Position numbers and translations under genes: made by a program. DNA of 56,974 nt from SAR86 cluster bacterium (GTDB lineage Bacteria; Pseudomonadota; Gammaproteobacteria; Magnimaribacterales; AG-339-G14): positions 1 to 56,974 of the forward strand of contig JAOIOC010000006.1 in assembly GCA_028140145.1 (NCBI GenBank). The letters are read 5' to 3'. A model generated the notes under the pieces. That model was not told the origin of the DNA, made no database searches, and saw only the letters and a list, made by a program, of their open reading frames with translations. Below, piece by piece: positions 7,673 to 16,758 of the stretch. The stretch's first letter is position 1. Each line of letters begins with the position of its first letter.

Positions 7673-10193
7673 CTGTATCTTCAATTATTGAAGCCAGCCC
7701 CACAAGCTTTTCTGAGTCTTTAAGTTTTATAACAGTTACTCCTTGAGTATTTCTTCCGATAACATTAATTTGATCAACTTTAGTTCTGACTAAGGTTCCT
7801 TTGTTGCTTATCAACATTATTTCTTGGTCTTCAATAACCTGATTTGCGCCTATAAGTAATCCATTCCTATCGGAGGTTTGCATTGCGATAACACCTTTGG
7901 CTCCTCTCCTAGTTTTTCTGAAGTCATCGACATTTGTTCTTTTCCCATAACCGTTTTCAGAAACAGTGAAGATTGTATTTTCTTTTTCAGGAACAAGAAG
8001 AGATATGACCTTATCATCTTTCCCTAAATTAATTCCTTTAACTCCCCTAGCAGCCCTTCCCATTGATCTAGCTTCCTTTTCATCAAAAAAAACTGCTTTG
8101 CCAGATTGAGAAACTAGCATGATGAATTTTTCTCCATCGGTTAAAGTTGAACCTACTAATTCATCATCAGGATCAAGTTTTATAGCTCTTTTTCCAACTT
8201 TCCATTGTCTTTTAAATTCATCTAATGAAGTTTTCTTTACCACACCTTTTTTCGTTGCCATAAAAACAAATCCTGGCTCTTCAAATGATTCAACGTTCAA
8301 TAAACTCGTTATTCTCTCTCCTTCATCTAAATTTATTAAGTTAATTAGCGGCCTACCTTTGGCAACTCTTGATGCTGCAGGGATTTGATAAACCTTAAGC
8401 CAATATACTTTGCCTAAATTAGAAAAACATAAAAGCGTTGAATGAGTATTAGCAACTATAAGCTGCTCTACAAAATCCTCATCTTTTACAGATGCAGCCG
8501 TTTTACCCACACCGCCTCTTCGTTGAGATCTGTAAACTTCAAGAGACTGAGTTTTTGCATAACCTAGGTGGGAGATAGTCACAACCATATCTTCCTGTTT
8601 TATCAAATCCTCATCAGTAAGATCCAACTTATCCTCGATAGGAGTCTTTCTAGCATCTCCATACTCTTCTTTAATCTCATTTAGCTCATCTTTGATAACG
8701 CTTATTAGCTTATTTTTATCAGAAAGAATTTCTTGTAGTTTTTTTATCTGATCTAATATTGCAGCATACTCTTCTTTTAATGATTCTTGTTCAAGTCCAG
8801 TAAGTCTTTGAAGTCTGAGATCTAATATTGCCTGTGCCTGGTGATCCGATAGTTGGTATTTATTTCCGGACAATCCAAAATCATTTTTTTTACTTCCGGA
8901 TATATCAGCGCCAGATGCTTTGAGAAGCTTAACCACATTAGAGGCTTTCCATGATTTTGATAACAATTTTTTCTTGGCCTCTTGTCCATCCTTTGATTTT
9001 TTAATCAGATCTATAACAGGATCTATGTTTTCTAAAGCTACGGTAAGTCCCTCGAGAACATGAGATCTATTTTTTGCTTTTTCTAAATCAAATTTTGTTC
9101 TTCTGGTTACTACCTCTTTCCTATGATCAATAAATACTTCAAGAATTTGTTTTAAATTTAAAAGTTTTGGGACGTTGTTTATTAATGCTACGTTATTGAT
9201 CCCGTAAACATTTTCCAAAGGAGTTAATGCATATAAGTTATTAAGGATAACTTCTGGAGATTGACCAGATCTAATTTCAATTACTATTCTGACGCCATCT
9301 TTATTAGACTCATCCCTTATTTCAGAAATTCCCTCAATTCTTTTTTCTTTGGAAAGTTCAGCAATTTTCTCTACCAATCTTGATTTATCTACTTGGTATG
9401 GAATTTCAGAAACTATGATTTTACTACGGTCTCTTTTGTCTGTTTCTATGTCGGCTTTTGCTCTGAGATAGACTCTGCCCTTTCCAGTTTTTGCTGCTTC
9501 TATAAGGCCAGCTCTTCCATTAATGAACCCGCCGGTTGGAAAATCTGGACCAGGTATAATCTCTAAAAGGGAATCAATATCAGCATCCGGATTATCAATA
9601 AGCAACAAGCATGCTTCTATAGACTCAGTTAAATTATGAGGAAGCATGTTTGTAGCCATGCCTACTGCAATTCCAGATGATCCGTTAACAAGAAGATTTG
9701 GGATTTTTGTAGGAAGAACTTCAGGCATTAACTCAGTGCCGTCATAATTTTCCACAAAATTAACTGTATCTTTATTCAAATCTGCAAGTAGTTCATGAGC
9801 AATTTTTGAAAGTCTGACTTCGGTATATCTCATTGCTGCTGGCGGATCTCCATCCATAGATCCAAAATTTCCTTGGCCATCAACTAAGGTATAACGAAGA
9901 GCAAAGTCTTGCGCCATTCTAACAAGCGTGTGATAAACGGCAGCGTCTCCGTGAGGATGATATTTACCTATGACGTTACCAACTATTCTTGCTGACTTTT
10001 TATAAGCCCTATTCCAATCATTGCCCTCTACATTCATGGCAAATAATGTTCTCCTATGAACTGGCTTTAGCCCATCTCTAGCATCAGGCAATGCTCTTCC
10101 TACAATTACGCTCATTGCGTAATCCATATAGGAAGATTTAAGCTCTTCCTCAATACTTATAGTGGAATCTTTATCGTCAAAAATGTCAGTCAT
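7665..10193 (-). CDS. gyrA: DNA gyrase subunit A
   Basis: GyrA forms the breakage-reunion core of gyrase, which introduces negative supercoils. The protein has 842 residues (E. coli 875). The catalytic tyrosine is Y123 in [10 protein letters not shown]. The quinolone-contact helix reads HGDAAVYHT at residues 81-89, so the positions equivalent to E. coli S83 and D87 are Ala84 and His88. The GyrA box that starts DNA wrapping reads QRRGGVG at 557-563, with valine where lysine or arginine is usual. The six-bladed C-terminal wrapping domain follows. It heads the minus-strand aromatic operon and has a plausible extended -10 promoter at 10250-10258. Confidence 0.98.
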   Translation of the reverse strand: MTDIFDDKDSTISIEEELKSSYMDYAMSVIVGRALPDARDGLKPVHRRTLFAMNVEGNDWNRAYKKSARIVGNVIGKYHPHGDAAVYHTLVRMAQDFALRYTLVDGQGNFGSMDGDPPAAMRYTEVRLSKIAHELLADLNKDTVNFVENYDGTELMPEVLPTKIPNLLVNGSSGIAVGMATNMLPHNLTESIEACLLLIDNPDADIDSLLEIIPGPDFPTGGFINGRAGLIEAAKTGKGRVYLRAKADIETDKRDRSKIIVSEIPYQVDKSRLVEKIAELSKEKRIEGISEIRDESNKDGVRIVIEIRSGQSPEVILNNLYALTPLENVYGINNVALINNVPKLLNLKQILEVFIDHRKEVVTRRTKFDLEKAKNRSHVLEGLTVALENIDPVIDLIKKSKDGQEAKKKLLSKSWKASNVVKLLKASGADISGSKKNDFGLSGNKYQLSDHQAQAILDLRLQRLTGLEQESLKEEYAAILDQIKKLQEILSDKNKLISVIKDELNEIKEEYGDARKTPIEDKLDLTDEDLIKQEDMVVTISHLGYAKTQSLEVYRSQRRGGVGKTAASVKDEDFVEQLIVANTHSTLLCFSNLGKVYWLKVYQIPAASRVAKGRPLINLINLDEGERITSLLNVESFEEPGFVFMATKKGVVKKTSLDEFKRQWKVGKRAIKLDPDDELVGSTLTDGEKFIMLVSQSGKAVFFDEKEARSMGRAARGVKGINLGKDDKVISLLVPEKENTIFTVSENGYGKRTNVDDFRKTRRGAKGVIAMQTSDRNGLLIGANQVIEDQEIMLISNKGTLVRTKVDQINVIGRNTQGVTVIKLKDSEKLVGLASIIEDTDD

Positions 10194-10249
10194 TCAATGA
10201 AATGATACTAAGAAAAATCAATAGAAAATAAGCTCAAAATACTAGACAA

Positions 10250-10276
10250 ATTATAGCATTTCTAACGTATTGTTAG
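10250..10276 (-). promoter_or_regulatory. Putative gyrA promoter: extended -10 plus inverted repeat
   Basis: On the minus strand TGCTATAAT (10258 to 10250) is a perfect extended -10 element, about 57 bases upstream of the gyrA ATG. The -35 position holds CCCTAA, which is not consensus, as is common for extended -10 promoters. A 5-bp inverted repeat, CTAAC/GTTAG with a 5-base spacer (10262-10276), overlaps the spacer and -35 region and could be an operator or part of a weak hairpin. This is a sequence-pattern call only; no start site is known. Confidence 0.55.
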
Positions 10277-10286
10277 GGGGTTTATT

Positions 10287-11717
10287 TTATGACTTAAACT
10301 CAGAAACTAAGCCACTTACAGACTCTTTTGCATCACCAAAAAGCATGCGAGTATTTTGTTTAAAAAATAAACTATTTTGTATTCCTGCGAAACCAGAAGC
10401 CATGGATCTTTTTAGGACAAAGACTGTTTTAGCTCTATCAACCTCTATGACGGGCATGCCATATATAGGACTTGATTCGTCCTCTCTAGCATCAGGATTC
10501 ACAACATCATTAGCACCAATGACAATGCATACATCTATGGTATCCATAATAGGATTTACATCTTGAGGCTCAACAAGAACATCGTATGAAACATTTGCTT
10601 CTGCTAACAGCACATTCATGTGTCCTGGCATCCTGCCAGCAACTGGATGAATTGCATACTTAACTTCGCAACCATTATCTTGAAGCAACTCCCCTAACTC
10701 CCTTACAGAGTGTTGTGCTTGAGAAACAGCCATCCCATAACCTGGAACGATAAGAACTGATGAAGCAGCCTCTAATATGAGGTAAGAATCTGCAATGTTG
10801 ATAGGCTTTACATCACCTTGAACCTTTCCTTCGCCCGAAGACGAGGAGGAGTCAGTCGCTCCAAAACCTCCAAAAAGAACGTTAAGCAATGATCTGTTCA
10901 TTGCCTTACACATTATATTAGTAAGGATCAATCCGCTTGCCCCTACTAATGAACCAGCAACAATCAATACATTGTTCCCTATTACAAATCCTGCTGCACA
11001 TGCAGCAAGGCCAGAATAACTGTTAAGAAGAGCAATAATTACAGGCATATCAGCACCACCTATAGGTATGGCTAATAAAATTCCCAGCAAAAGAGATAAT
11101 GCTATTAGGAGAATTAATGCATATTGCTCGTTAATCCAATCAAAGCCAAAAAGAATTTCAGCAAAGAAAATACCCGAACAAAACTGAAAAAGTAATAGAA
11201 GAAGTAATAAAATTATTAATCCAGTGAGAATTTTTTGACCGATAAATAAATAAGGTTTACCGGGCATAATTTCTGAAAGTTTCCCAAATGCAATTAAGCT
11301 TCCTGAGAAAGTTACCCCACCAATGATAGTTGCGATTCCTATTGCAATCATTGCCACTAGATTAGAAGTTGTTAAAGCAAATAATTCTGCAGAGGCAACC
11401 AGAAGGCTTGATGCTCCACCAAAGCCATTCAATAAAGCAACTAATTCAGGCATTGATGTCATTTTTATCCTTAATGCAGCAATTGCTCCAACTGCTCCGC
11501 CTCCAATGAGACCTAAAAAGATAAATTGAAATGAAACTATTTCTTTGCTTAATAAAGTTACAACTACAGCAAGAAGCATTCCTAGAGAAGATACAAAATT
11601 TCCTCTTTGAGCTGTATCGGGTGAGCTCAACATCTTCAAGCCAAATATAAATAAAACCGAAGCCAAGATATAACTAAGGTTGATAAAAGTATTATTCTGT
11701 AAGGCTTCCAAAATCAT
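10287..11717 (-). CDS. pntB: NAD(P) transhydrogenase subunit beta
   Basis: PntB carries the NADP(H)-binding domain III and most of the membrane domain II of the proton-translocating transhydrogenase, which makes NADPH from NADH using the proton gradient. The 476-residue protein begins with about nine hydrophobic segments (residues 10-280). A soluble domain follows with GYGMAVSQAQH near residue 325 and VIGANDVVNP near residue 410, both characteristic of domain III. Its start overlaps the small pntAB gene by 4 bases. The subunits are split into three polypeptides, as in Rhodospirillum, rather than two as in E. coli. Confidence 0.96.
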   Translation of the reverse strand: MILEALQNNTFINLSYILASVLFIFGLKMLSSPDTAQRGNFVSSLGMLLAVVVTLLSKEIVSFQFIFLGLIGGGAVGAIAALRIKMTSMPELVALLNGFGGASSLLVASAELFALTTSNLVAMIAIGIATIIGGVTFSGSLIAFGKLSEIMPGKPYLFIGQKILTGLIILLLLLLLFQFCSGIFFAEILFGFDWINEQYALILLIALSLLLGILLAIPIGGADMPVIIALLNSYSGLAACAAGFVIGNNVLIVAGSLVGASGLILTNIMCKAMNRSLLNVLFGGFGATDSSSSSGEGKVQGDVKPINIADSYLILEAASSVLIVPGYGMAVSQAQHSVRELGELLQDNGCEVKYAIHPVAGRMPGHMNVLLAEANVSYDVLVEPQDVNPIMDTIDVCIVIGANDVVNPDAREDESSPIYGMPVIEVDRAKTVFVLKRSMASGFAGIQNSLFFKQNTRMLFGDAKESVSGLVSEFKS

Positions 11718-11989
11718 TTTTTCTTAAACATTCTAAGCATTCTATTTGTGACTAAATATCCGCCAACAACATTAAGACTTGCCAAGAAAACAGCTACTGT
11801 TCCTAAGGCGATAGTAATACTTGAAGAGTCGCCCCCCGAAGATAAAATTGCTCCAACAAGGGTTATTCCAGAAATCGCATTAGCACCTGACATCAAAGGA
11901 GTATGAAGAGTAGATGGAACCTTATTAATAAGCTCAAAACCCAAAAATATTGAAAGGACAAGGACAAACAGTAGCAGCATCATTTCCAT
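11714..11989 (-). CDS. pntAB: NAD(P) transhydrogenase subunit alpha, membrane part (PntAB)
   Basis: This 91-residue protein has three hydrophobic segments (about residues 2-20, 34-52 and 58-78) with the family signature STLHTPLMSGANAISGI between the first two. It supplies the N-terminal membrane helices of domain II, which in E. coli are fused to the C-terminus of PntA. It lies 4 bases downstream of the soluble alpha subunit gene and overlaps pntB by 4 bases, so the three subunits are made from one transcript. Length and motif both fit well. Confidence 0.94.
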   Translation of the reverse strand: MEMMLLLFVLVLSIFLGFELINKVPSTLHTPLMSGANAISGITLVGAILSSGGDSSSITIALGTVAVFLASLNVVGGYLVTNRMLRMFKKK

Positions 11990-11993
11990 TAAA

Positions 11994-13112
11994 TTAACTC
12001 CTTAGAATTTCTGATATGTAATTACCATCTTTTGTAACTATGCAGCTTTTTAAAATTTCATCTGATTCATCTAATTCGAGTTTTTTTGCATCTTGATCCC
12101 AAAACTCTTCAATTAAATTATAGATATTGCTTGCGTATACTTGAGTGGAATGTTCCGGAACATACCCTGGAAGATTTTCATGCCCTATTATTTTCACCCC
12201 ATTTTTTTCAACAGTCTCACCCAAGACTGAACCTTCGACATTTCCACCTGTGGTGACAGCCATATCAACAATGACACTTCCCGGCTGCATGCTGGAAATC
12301 ATATCTTCAGATAAAATTCTAGGAGCTGGCTTACCAAAAACTTGTGCCGTAGTTATTACAATATCTGAATATCCACAAACCTTTTTCATTCCTTCTCTTT
12401 GTAACTCTAATTGTTTCTCTGTTAATTCTTTTGCATAGCCTTGATCAGTCTCTTCAGTTTCACCGATATCTATTTTTATAAATCTTGCACCTAAAGACTT
12501 CACTTGTTCTTCAACTGCTGGTCTAGTGTCGAATGCTTCAACGCGAGCTCCAAGTCTTTTTGCTGTTGCCATAGCTTGAAGTCCTGCAACTCCAACACCA
12601 ATTACAAAAACTCTTGCTGGAGAAATTGTTCCTGCAGCTGTCATCATCATTGGCATTGCCTTATTCATTTCAGATGAGGCTAACATTACTGCTGAATACC
12701 CAGCTAAATTAGCTTGAGATGACAATGCATCCATTTTTTGAGCTCTTGTAATTCTTGGAATTAATTCCATACTAATTGAAGTAATTTTTTTTTGCTTTAG
12801 CTTCTCTAAAAATTCTTTTTCATTAAATACATCAAGAAAACTTATTGTTAGTGTCTTTTCAGAAACTGAATCCAAGTCTGATAAAGGCAAATGATTTACT
12901 GAGGAAATAATTTCTGAGTTAGACAAACCCTCTGATCTAGATTTATTTTTACATCCTATATCTTCTAAATCTTGATCTGCGATGTCTATCTTTTGAGTGA
13001 CTCCTGATTCAAACGAAACTTCTATTCCAAGATCAATCAATCTCTGAGCAGAAGCAAGATCCAGAGCAGATCTTGTTTCTTTATCAGATTCCTTTGGAAA
13101 GAATATTTTCAT
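11994..13112 (-). CDS. pntAA: NAD(P) transhydrogenase subunit alpha, NAD-binding part (PntAA)
   Basis: This 372-residue soluble subunit binds NAD(H) (domain I). It is related to alanine dehydrogenase: the N-terminus MKIFFPKESDKETRSAL fits the family, the Rossmann motif GVGVAGLQAMATAKRLGA lies near residue 170, and the conserved GHENLPGYVPEHSTQVYA segment near residue 315. It is the first gene of the pntAA-pntAB-pntB operon, transcribed away from ubiG. The 120-base divergent space upstream is very A+T-rich and holds a 14-base perfect palindrome at 13156-13169. Confidence 0.95.
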   Translation of the reverse strand: MKIFFPKESDKETRSALDLASAQRLIDLGIEVSFESGVTQKIDIADQDLEDIGCKNKSRSEGLSNSEIISSVNHLPLSDLDSVSEKTLTISFLDVFNEKEFLEKLKQKKITSISMELIPRITRAQKMDALSSQANLAGYSAVMLASSEMNKAMPMMMTAAGTISPARVFVIGVGVAGLQAMATAKRLGARVEAFDTRPAVEEQVKSLGARFIKIDIGETEETDQGYAKELTEKQLELQREGMKKVCGYSDIVITTAQVFGKPAPRILSEDMISSMQPGSVIVDMAVTTGGNVEGSVLGETVEKNGVKIIGHENLPGYVPEHSTQVYASNIYNLIEEFWDQDAKKLELDESDEILKSCIVTKDGNYISEILRS

Positions 13113-13155
13113 TTCAAGTTTTAAGCAAAAAATTAAAAATTAATTTTAAACAAAG

Positions 13156-13169
13156 TATTAAGCTTAATA
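13156..13169. promoter_or_regulatory. Palindrome in the pntAA/ubiG divergent region
   Basis: TATTAAGCTTAATA is a perfect 14-base palindrome 44 bases upstream of the pntAA ATG and 63 bases upstream of the ubiG ATG. It could be an operator, but in a 120-base region this rich in A and T a chance palindrome is quite possible. The rest of the intergenic region holds only weak -10-like hexamers, such as TATACT at 13208-13213 for ubiG, without a matching -35. Confidence 0.25.
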
Positions 13170-13232
13170 TAAATGAAGCTTTAACTTTTTTTTACAATGT
13201 AATTCAATATACTTATTCAGATTGTCAGAAAT

Positions 13233-13925
13233 ATGAATATCGATCAAGCAGAAAAAGATAAGTTTAATAAAATAGCAGAAGAGTGGTGGGATCCTTCTGG
13301 AAAATTTGCACCTCTTCACAAAATTAATCCCTTACGTTCAAATTATATTAATGACAAAAAAAACGTAAATAATTTAGAGGTTCTTGATGTTGCTTGTGGT
13401 GGCGGATTATTAGCAGAAGCTTTGTATGATTTTGGAGCTCAAGTCACAGGAGTTGATATATCAGAAGTTGCAATAGAAACAGCGAAACTTCATGCCTCAA
13501 AAAACAACAAGGACATAAGCTACATCCTTGGAGAGGCTGAAAGCTTACTTCTTGATAAAAAAGCTTTTGATGTCGTTTCTTGTCTTGAAGCTATAGAACA
13601 TGTTCCCGATCCTGAATTGCTCGTGAAGACTTGTTCAGATTTATGTAAGCCGGGAGGTGAAGTGTTTTTTTCAACTATCAATAGAAATCCAAAATCCTTT
13701 CTGTTTGCAATTGTTGGTGCTGAATACATCCTTAACTTATTACCCAAAGGCACCCATGATTTTAATAAGTTCATAAAACCATCAGAACTTCATGGTTTTA
13801 TGACAAATTCAGGGTTAGAAGTTAAAGAAATCATTGGAATGAGCTATAACCCACTTTCAGGCAATTATTGGTTAGGTGATGATGTTACAGTTAACTATTT
13901 AGTTCATGCTCATAAACCATACTGA
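13233..13925 (+). CDS. ubiG: Ubiquinone biosynthesis O-methyltransferase
   Basis: UbiG performs both O-methylations of the ubiquinone ring using SAM. The 230-residue protein starts MNIDQAEKDKFNKIAEEWWD, and the early EEWWDPSGKFAPLHKINPLR stretch is diagnostic. SAM motif I reads VLDVACGGGLLAEAL (residues about 50-64) and the post-I acidic residue lies in VTGVDIS. ubiG follows gyrA in Pseudomonas too, so the neighbourhood is conserved apart from the inserted transhydrogenase operon. The next gene starts 20 bases before its stop, implying translational coupling. Confidence 0.95.
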   Translation: MNIDQAEKDKFNKIAEEWWDPSGKFAPLHKINPLRSNYINDKKNVNNLEVLDVACGGGLLAEALYDFGAQVTGVDISEVAIETAKLHASKNNKDISYILGEAESLLLDKKAFDVVSCLEAIEHVPDPELLVKTCSDLCKPGGEVFFSTINRNPKSFLFAIVGAEYILNLLPKGTHDFNKFIKPSELHGFMTNSGLEVKEIIGMSYNPLSGNYWLGDDVTVNYLVHAHKPY

Positions 13926-14565
13926 TATTGACCTATACCTCTTTGATTTAGATGGCACCATTCTGGATACTGCTAAAGAATTTCATGTGTCTCTTAATTT
14001 TTTGCTTCAGCAAAAGAAATTAATTGAAAAAGATTTTTCATCTGTAAGACAAATTGTTTCTGAGGGTGCTGGAGCCTTGATTTCACTTGGATTCTCAATT
14101 TCAGATAATCATGCTAATTTCGAAAGTTTAAGGAAAGAGCTTATTGAGGAGTACGAAAAAATATGCACTGACTCCGTAACATTTGGAGGCTTTGAAGAAC
14201 TTATAAAATTCATCAAAGATAATAATAAAAAGTGGGGGATAGTTACAAATAAACCTAAATTCCTCACTGATAAAATCTCAAATTTTTATAAATGGAATGA
14301 AATGGCAGATATAGTTATCTCTCCAGAAGATACTGAGAACAGACGAAAACCCGATCCAAGCGGTATAAATTTAGCTATAAAGAAGTTAAATTGTTCTCCT
14401 GAAAATACTCTCTTTTTTGGAGATCATTTCAAAGATTTTGAAGCATCAAAACGTGCGAAAACCTCATTTATATTTGCAGAATATGGCTATCATAATAACT
14501 CTATCAAAGATGAGGATCTAAATGATATTGTTAAAATTAAATCCCTAAGAGAGATTCTTAATTAA
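13906..14565 (+). CDS. HAD-family phosphatase, MupP/Gph-like
   Basis: This is a haloacid dehalogenase-type phosphatase of 219 residues. Motif I is DLDGTILDT (residues 13-21), motif II is in WGIVTNKP, the motif III lysine is in RRKPDP, and motif IV is FFGDHFKDFEAS. A helical cap lies between motifs I and II. Sequence alone fits phosphoglycolate phosphatase (Gph). However, in Pseudomonas the HAD gene directly after ubiG is mupP, the N-acetylmuramic acid 6-phosphate phosphatase of cell-wall recycling, so synteny favours MupP. The start overlaps ubiG by 20 bases and the end overlaps rluB tail to tail by 21 bases. Confidence 0.85.
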   Translation: MLINHTDIDLYLFDLDGTILDTAKEFHVSLNFLLQQKKLIEKDFSSVRQIVSEGAGALISLGFSISDNHANFESLRKELIEEYEKICTDSVTFGGFEELIKFIKDNNKKWGIVTNKPKFLTDKISNFYKWNEMADIVISPEDTENRRKPDPSGINLAIKKLNCSPENTLFFGDHFKDFEASKRAKTSFIFAEYGYHNNSIKDEDLNDIVKIKSLREILN

Positions 14566-15270
14566 GTTATCAATTTCTTTTTGACTCAGTTCTTTATAGG
14601 AGCCCTGCTTTAACGTTGAGGGTAAAAAAATATTTGCGTATCTTACTCTCTTGAGGCGACTTACTTCGTAGCCTAATGCATTCCATAGCTTTCTGACTTC
14701 TCTATTTTTTCCCTCTTGTATAACAAGAGCAAACCAAGAGTGAGATTTGGTTATCCTGCCTTCAACTAAATCATTGAATTTCATTCTATTTCCATCAATT
14801 TGAATACCTTTTTTTAATTTATCTATATCAGCTGGTTCAACTTGCCCCCTAATACGAGCAATGTATTCTCTATCAAGCATTGATGAGGGATGCATTAGTT
14901 GATTGGCAACTTGGCCATTGTTTGTAAACAAAAGAAGGCCCGAAGTATTTAAGTCCAATCTACCTACTGATATCCATCTGAAGTTTTTTTCAGGTGGCAA
15001 CAAATCAAATATTTTTTTCTTAGGGCTTTTTTCTGATCTAGTGCATTCAAAACCTTCAGGTTTATTTAAAGCTAATATTCTTAACTTATTATTTACATTT
15101 AGAGTAATTTTTTTTCCATCAAGGAAGATTTGATCTTCTCTTGAAATTTTCTCACCAAGTTTGGCGAGTCTGTCACCAACAAAGATTCTTTTTTCTTGAA
15201 TGAACTTTTCAATCTGCCGTCTAGATGCGATGCCTGAATCGGAAAGAACCTTTTGGATTCTTTCTTTCAC
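14545..15270 (-). CDS. rluB: 23S rRNA pseudouridine synthase, RluB type
   Basis: This 241-residue enzyme isomerises a uridine in 23S rRNA (position 2605 in E. coli for RluB). An S4 RNA-binding domain is at residues 1-60 (KVLSDSGIASRRQIEKFI). The catalytic domain follows, with aspartate in GRLDLNTSGLLLFTN and the RsuA/RluB-family segment EGKNREVRKLWNALG. It is shorter than E. coli RluB and lacks its long C-terminal tail. It overlaps the scpB stop by 4 bases; scpA-scpB-rluB is a common order. RluE or RluF are less likely given this context. Confidence 0.9.
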   Translation of the reverse strand: MKERIQKVLSDSGIASRRQIEKFIQEKRIFVGDRLAKLGEKISREDQIFLDGKKITLNVNNKLRILALNKPEGFECTRSEKSPKKKIFDLLPPEKNFRWISVGRLDLNTSGLLLFTNNGQVANQLMHPSSMLDREYIARIRGQVEPADIDKLKKGIQIDGNRMKFNDLVEGRITKSHSWFALVIQEGKNREVRKLWNALGYEVSRLKRVRYANIFLPSTLKQGSYKELSQKEIDNLIKNLS

Positions 15271-15866
15271 TGGATTATCTCATTTCCCTCAATGGAATTT
15301 TGATCTGGATCCTCCAAAGGTAATGGCATGGTAGATTCAGTAGAAATATTTATTTCAGGTAAAGAAGGCAAATCCGATAGTTTCTTGAGCCCTAAGTCAT
15401 CAAGAAACTCTTTTGTAGTCCCCAGCAAACTTGGTTTTCCAGGTACATCTCTAATACCGACAACTTTAATCCATCCCTTTTCAAATAAATTCTTAATTAA
15501 ATTACTGCTTACTGAAACTCCTCTTACTTCCTCTATCTCGCTTCTTGTTATGGGCTGCTTGTAGGCTATCAAAGTTATAGTCTCCATTAACGCTCTGGAA
15601 TATCTTTGATTCTTCTCTTGCCAAATTTTAGCAATGTAAGGGGCATAAGCTTGATCAACTTGAAGTCTAAATCCACTTGCAACCTTTGATAAAGTAAAAG
15701 AATTATTTTGAGAGTTTTGCTCAATCAAATCTAAAGCGTCTTTAAATTCTGAATGAGATGGTTTTTCCTCTTCGTCAAATAGATTAGTGATCTCTTTTTC
15801 GCTTAAAGGTCTGCCAGACGATAGAAGTATCGCCTCAATAATTTTTGAAAGTGTGATCGTATTCAT
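15267..15866 (-). CDS. scpB: Segregation and condensation protein B
   Basis: ScpB is a winged-helix kleisin-interacting subunit that works with ScpA and SMC in chromosome condensation. The 199-residue protein has the family features: IIEAILLSSGRPLSEKEI at the start, RYSRALMETITLIAYKQP near residue 85, then ITRSEIEEVRGV and GKPSLLGTTKEFLDDLG. The C-terminal 30 residues are acidic and low in complexity. Its ATG directly follows the scpA stop. SMC itself is not in this window. Identification is secure. Confidence 0.94.
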   Translation of the reverse strand: MNTITLSKIIEAILLSSGRPLSEKEITNLFDEEEKPSHSEFKDALDLIEQNSQNNSFTLSKVASGFRLQVDQAYAPYIAKIWQEKNQRYSRALMETITLIAYKQPITRSEIEEVRGVSVSSNLIKNLFEKGWIKVVGIRDVPGKPSLLGTTKEFLDDLGLKKLSDLPSLPEINISTESTMPLPLEDPDQNSIEGNEIIQ

Positions 15867-16712
15867 TTAGTGGACGCCTGTAATTTTTTTTGAAAGATGA
15901 ATCTTTCCGAAAGGTTCGTTTTGAATCCCCTTTATTAATGAATCTTTAAGCAACTCCGTAATTGCTAACAAGACAACTGCGACGCCCATTTTTCCTTCTG
16001 ACTTCTTTATCAAATCATTGAAAGCTATCAAGTCACTTTGTTGCAGTAATTCAAGAATTTCGGTCATCCTTTCTCTTGTTGAAAGTTCTTCAAAATCAAT
16101 AACATGACTTTTATTAAGACTTATTCTTTCTTTAAGCTCATTAAAAATAAGCACTAAGTCTTCTCCGGTAATTTTTGGTTTTTCTTTTGATGCTTCAAAT
16201 TCAGGTTTTGCAGCACTAGCGAGATAAAAATCTCTATTTACCATTGGAATATCATTTAAGCTTTCAGATGCTTTTTTATATCTCTCGTATTCTTGAAGTC
16301 TTCTAATTAATTCTGATCTCGGATCGTCCTCCATCTCATCATCTTCAGATAGCGAAGGTAGCAAAATCCTAGATTTTATCTCTGCAAGATAAGCAGACAT
16401 TACTAGGTATTCTCCAGCCAAATCAAACTGAAGTTCTTCCATGAGGTTTATGTATGAAATGTATTGATCAGTAATCAAAGAAACATCTATGTTGGCAATA
16501 TCAAGGTTCTGCTTTTTAATAAAATACAAAAGGAGATCTAACGGGCCTTCAAATGAATCCAAAAATATCCTCAAAGAATTAGGTGGGATATATAAATCTT
16601 CGGGAAGGTCAGATATATTCTCGCCTTGCAATTTTAGAGGCAATTCTTGTTGTTCAGCTTTATTGATGTCTTTTATTGTATCCACAGCTGTTTTGAGCGA
16701 ATTATAGCTCAA
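15867..16712 (-). CDS. scpA: Segregation and condensation protein A (kleisin)
   Basis: ScpA is the kleisin that bridges SMC heads. The 281-residue frame has the signature FEGPLDLLLYFIKKQNLDI (about residues 53-71) and EYLVMSAYLAEIKSRILLP (about 103-121), with the C-terminal winged helix at the end. The start is uncertain. The frame opens with TTG at 16712, and there is no ATG before the conserved core; GTG at 16685 or TTG further in are alternatives. A TATAAT hexamer at 16706-16701, within the first codons of the long form, would favour a start at 16685 or later if it is used. Confidence 0.9.
   Translation of the reverse strand: MSYNSLKTAVDTIKDINKAEQQELPLKLQGENISDLPEDLYIPPNSLRIFLDSFEGPLDLLLYFIKKQNLDIANIDVSLITDQYISYINLMEELQFDLAGEYLVMSAYLAEIKSRILLPSLSEDDEMEDDPRSELIRRLQEYERYKKASESLNDIPMVNRDFYLASAAKPEFEASKEKPKITGEDLVLIFNELKERISLNKSHVIDFEELSTRERMTEILELLQQSDLIAFNDLIKKSEGKMGVAVVLLAITELLKDSLIKGIQNEPFGKIHLSKKITGVH
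16701..16706 (-). promoter_or_regulatory. Possible -10 element for scpA
   Basis: The minus strand reads TATAAT inside GAGCTATAATTCGCTC, a short inverted repeat GAGC/GCTC framing the hexamer. No good -35 stands upstream; TTGTGC with an 18-base spacer is the best. If used, the transcript would begin near 16694, just after the TTG at 16712 and just before the GTG at 16685, so it bears on the choice of the ScpA start. Confidence 0.35.
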
Positions 16713-16758
16713 TTGCCTTCAAAAGCACAAAATGTAGTGATTTTTTCTATTAATAACC

